Assembly (NCBI RefSeq): GCF_039839785.1
Contig: NZ_JBDOQT010000001.1
Coordinates: 2,356,001-2,420,000, forward strand
Length of the DNA: 64,000 bases
Reading direction: 5' to 3'
From: Pelagibius sp. CAU 1746
Lineage (GTDB): Bacteria; Pseudomonadota; Alphaproteobacteria; Kiloniellales; Kiloniellaceae
The notes under the pieces were generated by a model. It saw only the letters and a list, made by a program, of their open reading frames with translations, did no database searches and was not told where the DNA came from. This document shows positions 56,537 through 64,000 of the stretch, in pieces (the stretch's first letter is position 1; the number at the start of each line of letters is the position of its first letter). Both the position numbers and the translations under genes were made by a program.

Positions 56537-57622
56537 ATGGCCGGTGAAGACGACGATTCACAAAAAACAGAGGAACCGACAAGCAAACGCCTGTCCGATG
56601 CGCGCGAGAAGGGACAGGTCCCCCGTTCGCAGGAGGTCTCGCACTGGTTCATGATGCTGGCCCTGGCGCTGGTGGTCGGCATCTTCTCGCCGTTGCTGAT
56701 GTCGGACATTGGGGCGCTGCTGCGGCCCTTCCTGGAACAGCCGCACATGATCGTGCTGGACAACGGCGGCATGCGCGACGTTCTGACGGACACGGCGCTG
56801 GGCATTCTCAAGGTTGCCGCCATCCCGCTGGCCATTATCCTGGTGGCGGGCCTGGCGGCCGGCACGATCCAGAACGGCATCATCGTCACCACCGAACAGA
56901 TCCAGCCGAAGCTCTCCAACATCGGCTTCAAGCGCGGCTTCAAGAAGATGTTCTCCAGCCGCTCGCTGGCCGACTTCCTGAAGGGCATCCTGAAGCTTCT
57001 GATCGTGGGATCTGTGGTGTGGCTGATCGTCTGGCCGGACCGCAACGATGTGCTGGTCATCCCGACGATGGAAGTGCAGGACGTGCTGGAGCTGGTGCGC
57101 ACCGAGGCGGCCAAGGTGATCGTCGGCGTTTTGGCGGTGATGACTGTCATCGCGCTGGCCGACGTGATCTATCAGCGCTTCATGCACCACAAAGAGCTGC
57201 GCATGACCAAGCAGCAGATCAAGGACGAGCACAAGCAGTCCGAGGGCGATCCGCTGATCAAGAGCCGGCTGCGCCAGATCCGCGTCGAGCGCGCGCGCAA
57301 GCGCATGATGGCGGCGGTGCCGGAAGCCGATGTGGTGATCACCAACCCGACCCACTACGCCGTGGCCCTGAAGTACGACCAGCGGACCATGGAGGCGCCC
57401 CGGGTGGTGGCCAAGGGCGTCGACAACGTCGCCTTGCGCATCCGCGCGGTGGCCGAGGAGAACGATGTGGCGGTGGTCGAGAACCCGCCGGTGGCCCGCG
57501 CGCTGCACGCCAGCGTCGAGATCGACCAGGAGATTCCGCCCGAGCACTACAAGGCGGTGGCCGAGATCATCGGCTATGTCATGCGCCTGAAGAAGGGCCT
57601 GCCCGGCCGCGCTCCGCGGTAA
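56537..57622 (+). CDS. flhB: FlhB export specificity switch protein
   Basis: 361 residues. The N terminus SQKTEEPTSKRLSDAREKGQ is diagnostic; four membrane segments follow (about 38-58, 92-112, 152-168, 190-212) and then the autocleavage site NPTH at 270-273. The C-terminal domain ends with EIIGYVMRLKKG. FlhB switches export from rod/hook to filament substrates in response to FliK. It ends the flgB-flhB group; no clear terminator follows. Confidence 0.97.
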   Translation: MAGEDDDSQKTEEPTSKRLSDAREKGQVPRSQEVSHWFMMLALALVVGIFSPLLMSDIGALLRPFLEQPHMIVLDNGGMRDVLTDTALGILKVAAIPLAIILVAGLAAGTIQNGIIVTTEQIQPKLSNIGFKRGFKKMFSSRSLADFLKGILKLLIVGSVVWLIVWPDRNDVLVIPTMEVQDVLELVRTEAAKVIVGVLAVMTVIALADVIYQRFMHHKELRMTKQQIKDEHKQSEGDPLIKSRLRQIRVERARKRMMAAVPEADVVITNPTHYAVALKYDQRTMEAPRVVAKGVDNVALRIRAVAEENDVAVVENPPVARALHASVEIDQEIPPEHYKAVAEIIGYVMRLKKGLPGRAPR

Positions 57623-57753
57623 AGCATGCGCCTGCCCCACGCCGAGGCGGGAAGCGGTGCCGCCGCGCCGCGCGGCGGTTCTCCGAATTCCGTGGAACCT
57701 GGGCGTTCAATCCGCAGCCTTGCTATTCGTCTTGCCCGCGACTCGGTGCCTAT

Positions 57754-57771
57754 GGTTAATCTTCATTAACC
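57754..57771. promoter_or_regulatory. Inverted TTAACC half-sites upstream of cckA
   Basis: GGTTAAT-CTTC-ATTAACC is a perfect 7-4-7 inverted repeat 61 bp before the cckA GTG. Both arms contain the CtrA half-site TTAACC, but the spacing (TTAA-N6-TTAA) differs by one from the usual box. CtrA feedback on its own kinase, or another dimeric regulator, are both possible. Confidence 0.5.
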
Positions 57772-57831
57772 AATAGCGGATATTTTTCCGAAGCTTATAC
57801 AAGGAACTTGAGGACGGGAGGGGGCCTGTAG

Positions 57832-60186
57832 GTGCTGAGCCTCGTGGAAATCATCATCGGCGGCCTCTTGGGTCTGGCGGGAGGGGCGGCCGGCATGTGG
57901 TACTGGCAGCGCCGCCGCGGCCTCTGCGCTTCCGTCTTCGCCGCCGTGCCGAAGCCGTGGCAGGTGGTCTCGCCCGCCGGGCGCACGATTCTCGCCAACG
58001 CCGCGCTCGACACCTTCTTCGGCGGCGACGAGCGGCCGATCCCCGAGATGCTGCTGGAGCAGGTCGCCGACGAACCGGAAGCGCGCCGTCAGATCGAAAC
58101 GATCGCCGAACAGGCCAAGCGCGGCCTGCTGGGGCAGGCCGAAGTGCGCGTGCCCGCCGCCAACGGCCATGGCAACGGCGGCTATGACTGGCGTTTCGTT
58201 GCCGCCTATCCGCTGCCGGACCATCCGGGCTACGTCTACTGGGTGGTGGACGACATCACGCCGCGCCGCCAGATGGAGCAGATCATGCGCGAGGAGCAGG
58301 AGCGCTTCGTCGATCTGCTGGAGAACGCGCCGGTCGGCTTCTACTCGGCCGATGCCGAGGGGCGCTTCCTCTTCGCCAACCATACGCTGTGCGAGTGGCT
58401 GGGCGTGGCCCACAACGACCTCGAACTGGGCCGCGTGCGTTTGCACGACGTTGTCGAGGGGCTGCCCGCGGGCGCGCGGCCCTATGACCCCTTCGGAGTA
58501 CCGGGGGCCTCCCAGGGCGAGGTGTTGTTGAAGGATGCCAAGGGCGAGACGTTCCGCGCGTCGATCCGCCAGGATCTGGTGACCGACGAGAACGGTGAGG
58601 TCCATCGCACCCGCTCGGTGGTGCGGGATCTCTCGCGTGAGATGGCCATGGCCGCGGCGCTGGAGGAATCGGAGTACCGCTTCGAGCAGCTCTTCGCCCG
58701 GGCGCCGGCGGGCATCGCCCTGATCGGCCCCGACGGCACGATCCAGGAGTGCAACGATGCCCTCAGCCGCCTGGTCGGCCGTGAGCCCCAGGCGCTGCGC
58801 TCGGTCTCGCTCTTCGACCTGGTGGCCAAGGGCGATGTCGAGGCGCTGAAGACCGCGCTGGCACCGGAAGCACCGCAGCCGGCGCGGCGCCAGGTGCCGC
58901 CGCTGGAGGTACACCTGGCCAGCGAGGAGGGGCCGGTCTGCACCCTCTTCGTCAATCGTACCGAGGGCGCCGACGGCAAGCTCGCGGGCTTCGTCGTGCA
59001 CTTCATCGATTCCACCGAGCAGAAGAACCTGGAGCGCCAGTTCGCGCAGTCGCAGAAGATGCAGGCGGTCGGCCAGCTCGCAGGCGGTATCGCCCACGAC
59101 TTCAACAACCTGCTGACGGCGATGATCGGCTTCTCCGACCTGCTGCTGCTGCGCCACCGCCCCGGCGACCAGTCCTTCGCCGACATCATGCAGATCAAGC
59201 AGAACGCCAACCGCGCCGCCAATCTGGTGCGCCAGCTTCTGGCCTTCTCGCGCCAGCAGACGCTTCAGCCGCGCCTCTTGAACCTGACCGACATCCTGGC
59301 CGAGCTGTCGCACCTGCTGCGCCGCCTGATCGGCGAGAACATCGAACTGAAGATGAGCCACGGCCGCGACCTGGGCATGATCAAGGCCGACCAGGGGCAG
59401 CTCGAGCAGGTCATCATCAACCTGGCGGTCAACGCCCGCGACGCCATGCCCGAAGGCGGCGTGCTGACCATCCGCACCGGCAACGAGAAGGTCGAGAAGC
59501 GGCGCAAGTCCAAGGACGAGTCCATGCCGCCGGGCAACTACACGGTCATCGAGGTGGTCGACAGCGGCATCGGCATTCCGCCGGAGAACCTGGACCGCAT
59601 CTTCGATCCCTTCTTCTCGACCAAGGAGGTCGGCGCCGGCACCGGTCTCGGCCTTTCCACGGTCTATGGCATCGTCAAGCAGACCGGTGGCTACGTCTTC
59701 GTCGACAGCGTGGTGGGCGGCGGCACCACCTTCGCCATCTTCCTGCCGCAGGTGGCCGAGCAGGTGGTCGCCGCCACGCTGCAGGACGCCGAGGCGCAGG
59801 AGCGCCGCGACCTGACCGGGGCCGGCACCCTGCTGCTGGTCGAGGACGAGGACGCGGTGCGCGCCTTCTCCGCCCGCGCCCTGCGCAACAAGGGCTACAA
59901 CGTGCTGGAGGCCAACTCCGGCGAGACGGCGCTGAAGATCCTGGAAGGCGAGGGCGACCCCATCGACCTGCTGGTCACCGACGTGGTCATGCCGCGCCTG
60001 GACGGGCCGAGCCTGGTCAAGGAGGTGCGCCAGACGCGCCCCGACCTGAAGGTCATCTTCATCTCCGGCTACGCCGAGGACAGCTTCAGGAAGCGCCTGG
60101 ACGAGGAGACCGGCATCCACTTCCTGCCCAAGCCCTTCAGCCTCAAGCAGCTCGCCGGCAAGGTGAAGGAAGTGCTGGGCGAGTAG
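57832..60186 (+). CDS. cckA: CckA hybrid histidine kinase/phosphatase, GTG start
   Basis: 784 residues. A single N-terminal membrane helix ([19 protein letters not shown]), three PAS-like domains (about 40-145, 155-270, 280-395), a DHp domain with His422 ([20 protein letters not shown]), a HATPase domain (about 475-650) and a C-terminal receiver with Asp717 ([13 protein letters not shown]). This order and the [20 protein letters not shown] motif are characteristic of CckA, which phosphorylates CtrA through ChpT. Caulobacter CckA has two membrane helices; only one is evident here. The gene precedes recA. Confidence 0.93.
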   Translation: MLSLVEIIIGGLLGLAGGAAGMWYWQRRRGLCASVFAAVPKPWQVVSPAGRTILANAALDTFFGGDERPIPEMLLEQVADEPEARRQIETIAEQAKRGLLGQAEVRVPAANGHGNGGYDWRFVAAYPLPDHPGYVYWVVDDITPRRQMEQIMREEQERFVDLLENAPVGFYSADAEGRFLFANHTLCEWLGVAHNDLELGRVRLHDVVEGLPAGARPYDPFGVPGASQGEVLLKDAKGETFRASIRQDLVTDENGEVHRTRSVVRDLSREMAMAAALEESEYRFEQLFARAPAGIALIGPDGTIQECNDALSRLVGREPQALRSVSLFDLVAKGDVEALKTALAPEAPQPARRQVPPLEVHLASEEGPVCTLFVNRTEGADGKLAGFVVHFIDSTEQKNLERQFAQSQKMQAVGQLAGGIAHDFNNLLTAMIGFSDLLLLRHRPGDQSFADIMQIKQNANRAANLVRQLLAFSRQQTLQPRLLNLTDILAELSHLLRRLIGENIELKMSHGRDLGMIKADQGQLEQVIINLAVNARDAMPEGGVLTIRTGNEKVEKRRKSKDESMPPGNYTVIEVVDSGIGIPPENLDRIFDPFFSTKEVGAGTGLGLSTVYGIVKQTGGYVFVDSVVGGGTTFAIFLPQVAEQVVAATLQDAEAQERRDLTGAGTLLLVEDEDAVRAFSARALRNKGYNVLEANSGETALKILEGEGDPIDLLVTDVVMPRLDGPSLVKEVRQTRPDLKVIFISGYAEDSFRKRLDEETGIHFLPKPFSLKQLAGKVKEVLGE

Positions 60187-60282
60187 TTCCCGATTCCGTC
60201 TGGAAGAAGCCTCCACGGATCCCGCAGCGCAACAGGCCGCCGGTCTGAAAATTAGGGTAATTTGTCTCCAATTCTATCGAAT

Positions 60283-60334
60283 GTTCTCATTTTGATCCGC
60301 TTTTCTCTTGCATCCATGAGAACAAACTTGGTAC
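60283..60334 (+). promoter_or_regulatory. LexA-type SOS boxes upstream of recA
   Basis: GTTC-N7-GATC at 60283-60297 (GTTCTCATTTTGATC) is the form described for alphaproteobacterial LexA; GAAC-N7-GTAC at 60320-60334 is a second partial match. They lie 54-105 bp before the recA ATG, as expected for LexA control. Confidence 0.68.
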
Positions 60335-60387
60335 AAACTCACTTCATTGCAGACCTTCGACCCCTATGACATAAGGGAGTTTGGCCC

Positions 60388-61482
<1,095 letters not shown>

Positions 61483-61536
61483 AGATCCGGCCCGGTCCCG
61501 CTCGGGGCGCGGCCGGTCCCGGCTGAGTGAGAAACG

Positions 61537-61566
61537 AAACGGGCCCCTGAAAAGGGGCCCGTTTTT
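61537..61566 (+). terminator. Terminator after recA
   Basis: AACGGGCCCC and GGGGCCCGTT pair (10 bp) around TGAAAA, followed by further T. It is 54 bp past the recA stop and 36 bp past the 3' end of the convergent ialB-like gene. Confidence 0.93.
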
Positions 61567-61602
61567 CTATGCGCCGGGAGTTTTGCGGCGTCGGAAGCGG
61601 AG

Positions 61603-62322
61603 TTATTCCAGACTGCCGAAGCCTGCGGTGAAGCCCTTCAGAGAGATCGGCAGGTTGACCGGCTCTCCTCCGCTGGAACGCATCTGAACGGCGCCGCTGT
61701 TCCCCGCCTTGAAGGCGCTCACGATTTCCGCGGAGAGCGGCAGGAAGGCCCGGCAGCCCTGCTGGTGACAGAACTCGAAGGGCGTGCCGCCGACTTCCTT
61801 GCCATCGACGCCGACACGGATGCCATGGGCCAGCGGCACCCGCAGTTGGGTGTCGATGATGGCCAGGGATTGGTGCTCCGGCCCGAAGAAGCCGATAGTG
61901 ATGGACAAGACCGGCTTCTGCGCATTCTGGACCACGACCTGCTGTACCAGGAAACAGACCTCCTGCTTGCCGGCCGGCGGCGGCGAGGCTTCCGGCGGCG
62001 GATCCGCCGTGCAGCGGCGCACCCAGTCGCCGAAGCGCTGTGGCTGCGAGGCCGCGCTGGGGACCGCCGGGCCGCTGCCGGCGGGGGCCTGGAGGGCCGG
62101 AGCCTGACCCTGGGGCGCTTGCCCCTGAGGTGCTTGACCCTGAGGCGCTTGACCTTGGGGCGCCGGCTGGTCGGGGATCTGAAGCTGCACCTGGGCGGCG
62201 GCCGGGCCCGCCAAGCCCATGCTCAGCGCCGCCGCCGCGGCAAGGCCTGCGGCGCGGCGATGGATTGGACGAGCCGGCAGGGCTGCCCGGATCGGGCGAA
62301 TAAAAGCAGAGAGTAAAGGCAT
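61603..62322 (-). CDS. IalB family periplasmic protein
   Basis: 239 residues. Signal peptide (RRAAGLAAAAALSMGLAGPA, cleavage near AAAQVQ), a Gln/Pro/Ala-rich stretch with APQGQ repeats (about 52-75) and an IalB-like beta domain with paired cysteines (RRCTADP...VCFLVQQ and FCHQQGCRAF). IalB proteins were named for Bartonella invasion but are widespread envelope proteins of unclear role in alphaproteobacteria. It converges on recA. Confidence 0.82.
   Translation of the reverse strand: MPLLSAFIRPIRAALPARPIHRRAAGLAAAAALSMGLAGPAAAQVQLQIPDQPAPQGQAPQGQAPQGQAPQGQAPALQAPAGSGPAVPSAASQPQRFGDWVRRCTADPPPEASPPPAGKQEVCFLVQQVVVQNAQKPVLSITIGFFGPEHQSLAIIDTQLRVPLAHGIRVGVDGKEVGGTPFEFCHQQGCRAFLPLSAEIVSAFKAGNSGAVQMRSSGGEPVNLPISLKGFTAGFGSLE
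62109..62153 (-). repeat. 3 x 15-bp tandem repeat
   Basis: CCTGRGGYGCTTGMC-type units at 62109-62123, 62124-62138 and 62139-62153, with a fourth degenerate unit. They encode the APQGQ repeats of the IalB-like protein. Confidence 0.88.
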
Positions 62323-62610
62323 GAAGTGAAACTAACTCCTGAGGACGGGGCTTGGCCAGAGCATTGCTGTGTCCCTTGGTCTCGCGCCCCTGAAATAAGG
62401 GCCGGGGCCGGCGATTGCCAGGATAATCCTTGGGGCGGCGGGGCGGGCGCCGCGTGCGCCGGGGGGCCGCCGGCAGGCTGGCCTTTCGGTGGACAGCCCT
62501 CCTGGGGCGCGCTACAACGCTGCGCTTTCGCGCGCTTTGCCCGTCCGCTGCGATGAAAACTAGAAGGGTTCCAGCTTGCGATGCAAGCGCAGGGATAATA
62601 TCTATTTGCT
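62323..62610. other. Divergent 288-bp region between ialB-like and alaS
   Basis: GC-rich with no open reading frame or motif I can support. Promoters for both genes should lie here. The T/A-rich run just before alaS (ATAATATCTATTTGCT) may include a -10 element. Confidence 0.4.
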
Positions 62611-64000
62611 ATGACGACCGGTAACGAAATCCGCTCCGCCTTTCTGGACTACTTCGCGCGCAACGGGCACGAGATCGTGGCGTCTTCGCCGCTGGTCCCG
62701 CGCAACGATCCGACTTTGCTGTTCACCAACGCCGGCATGGTCCAGTTCAAGAATGTTTTCACCGGCAACGAGACGCGTCCCTACGACCGCGCCACCACCT
62801 CGCAGAAGTGCGTGCGCGCCGGGGGTAAGCACAACGACCTGGAAAACGTCGGCTACACCGCGCGCCATCACACCTTCTTCGAGATGCTGGGGAACTTCTC
62901 CTTCGGCGACTACTTCAAGGACCTGGCCATCGAGTTGGCCTGGAACCTGGTCACCAAGGAGTACGGCCTGCCCAAGGACAAGCTGCTGGTCACGGTCTAT
63001 TCCGAGGACGAGCAGGCAGCCAAGCTGTGGAAGCAGATCGCCGGCCTGCCTGACGACCGCATCATTCCCATTCCCACCTCCGACAACTTCTGGGCCATGG
63101 GGGACACCGGGCCCTGCGGACCCTGCTCGGAGATCTTCTTCGATCACGGCGAGCACATCCCCGGCGGGCCGCCGGGCAGTCCCGACGAGGACGGCGACCG
63201 CTTTATCGAGATCTGGAACCTGGTCTTCATGCAGTTCGAGCAGCAGGACAAGGACACCCGGGTCGAACTGCCGCGCCCCTCGATCGACACGGGCATGGGC
63301 CTGGAGCGTATCGCCGCGGTGCTGCAGGGCAAGCACGACAACTACGACACCGACCTGCTGCGCGCGATCATCGAGGCTTCCGCCGAGGCCGCCGGCCAGG
63401 CCGCCGACGGCGAGCACGCGGTCTCCCACCGGGTGATCGCCGACCATCTGCGCGCCAGCTCCTTCCTCATCGCCGACGGGGTGCTGCCCTCCAACGAAGG
63501 GCGCGGCTACGTGCTGCGCCGGATCATGCGCCGCGGCATGCGGCATGCCCACAAGCTGGGCTGCAAGGACCCGCTGCTGTGGCGTCTGGTGCCGACCCTG
63601 GTGGGCATGATGGGCTCTCACTTTCCGGAGCTGAACCGCGCCTCTGCCCTCATCACCGAGACCCTGAAGCTGGAGGAGAGCCGCTTCAAGGACACCCTCG
63701 ACCGCGGTCTGAAGCTGTTGGAGGAGGAGACCGGCAAGCTGGGCGGCGGCCAGGCGCTCAACGGCGAGGTCGCCTTCAAGCTCTACGACACCTACGGCTT
63801 CCCCCTGGACCTCACCCAGGACATCCTGCGCGGCCAGGGCCGCAGCGTCGATACCGACGGCTTCGACGCGGCCATGGAGCGCCAGCGCGCGGCGGCGCGC
63901 AAGGCCTGGTCCGGTTCCGGCGAGGCGGCCACCGAGTCCCTCTGGTTCGAGTTGCGCGAGCGCCTGGGCGCCTCCGAGTTCCTGGGCTACGACGCCGAGG
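62611..64000 (+). CDS. alaS: AlaS alanyl-tRNA synthetase, 3' end off the window
   Basis: 463 codons visible, running off the right edge. Class II motifs are intact: [39 protein letters not shown] and [16 protein letters not shown] near the N terminus, then [20 protein letters not shown] and [20 protein letters not shown]. It charges tRNA-Ala; editing and C-Ala domains lie beyond the window. The recA-alaS neighbourhood is common in alphaproteobacteria. Confidence 0.97.
   Translation, partial: MTTGNEIRSAFLDYFARNGHEIVASSPLVPRNDPTLLFTNAGMVQFKNVFTGNETRPYDRATTSQKCVRAGGKHNDLENVGYTARHHTFFEMLGNFSFGDYFKDLAIELAWNLVTKEYGLPKDKLLVTVYSEDEQAAKLWKQIAGLPDDRIIPIPTSDNFWAMGDTGPCGPCSEIFFDHGEHIPGGPPGSPDEDGDRFIEIWNLVFMQFEQQDKDTRVELPRPSIDTGMGLERIAAVLQGKHDNYDTDLLRAIIEASAEAAGQAADGEHAVSHRVIADHLRASSFLIADGVLPSNEGRGYVLRRIMRRGMRHAHKLGCKDPLLWRLVPTLVGMMGSHFPELNRASALITETLKLEESRFKDTLDRGLKLLEEETGKLGGGQALNGEVAFKLYDTYGFPLDLTQDILRGQGRSVDTDGFDAAMERQRAAARKAWSGSGEAATESLWFELRERLGASEFLGYDAE

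Noticed and set aside
57766-60216. 816-codon minus-strand frame opposite cckA
   Set aside because: The plus strand encodes an intact multi-domain CckA; the opposite frame has only low-complexity residues.

Overview
The window is one long motility locus from a GC-rich alphaproteobacterium, most likely a Rhodospirillales/Kiloniellales-type lineage. Evidence for this is the full Caulobacter-style regulator set (SciP, FlbD, FliX, CckA, CsrA with FliW), an alphaproteobacterial DksA with a degenerate zinc site, and the block cckA-recA-ialB-alaS. No rpoN, ctrA, fliA, fliC-type sigma-28 promoter, tRNA, rRNA, IS element or CRISPR array was seen.

Layout. (1) 1-11114, minus: fliF-fliG-fliH-fliN-motA-flbD-flhA-flhF-flhG-fliK-like, the C-ring, export-gate and master-activator operon. 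(2) 11438-11761, minus: sciP. (3) 12002-16275, minus: fliS-like-fliK-flgD-flgE, the hook operon. (4) 16935-23050, plus: six tandem flagellin genes in two subfamilies, followed by flaG, fliD, fliS and a TPR/glycosyltransferase-like gene (to 28141). (5) 28218-33610, minus: flgI-flgJ-flgN-like-flgK-flgL-fliW. (6) 33864-34818, plus: fliX, then dksA. (7) 34929-38263, minus: flgF-flgG-flgA-flgH. (8) 38570-47874, plus: fliL-fliM-DUF6468-like-motE-like, then cheY-cheZ, an Asp-less MotB-like protein, motB and a 1222-residue periplasmic protein. (9) 47903-51463, minus: four accessory genes (LysE-type exporter, MmgE/PrpD, PAS/zinc-ribbon-like, HisA-like). (10) 51567-53919, minus: fhlB-like, a small coiled-coil gene, fliO, fliP, and separately csrA. 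(11) 54132-57622, plus: flgB-flgC-fliE-fliQ-fliR-flhB. (12) 57832-64000: cckA, recA, ialB-like (minus) and the 5' part of alaS.

How it works together. The non-coding DNA can be read as a two-tier circuit. Operons for the basal body, switch and regulators (fliF, fliX, fliL, cheY, fhlB-fliO-fliP, flgB) and sciP carry TTAA-N7-TTAA boxes expected of CtrA, whose kinase CckA and inhibitor SciP are also encoded here. Late operons (fliS-fliK-flgDE, flgI-flgKL, flgF-flgGAH, fla1, fla2, fla3) instead carry sigma-54 (GG-N10-GC) promoters. About 70-145 bp upstream of each lies one or more copies of a short dyad, GGCA-N5-TGCC or a near match, which I infer is the FlbD enhancer; one perfect copy also sits upstream of the operon encoding FlbD. 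A third, post-transcriptional layer is suggested by flagellin leader RNAs that repeatedly form small hairpins with the same AAGUA loop, one overlapping the Shine-Dalgarno, together with csrA and fliW.

Most interesting items: the paired AAGUA hairpins, the dyad/sigma-54/CtrA promoter map, the flagellin array with a duplicated spacer, and the cheY-cheZ-MotB'-MotB-giant periplasmic protein module.
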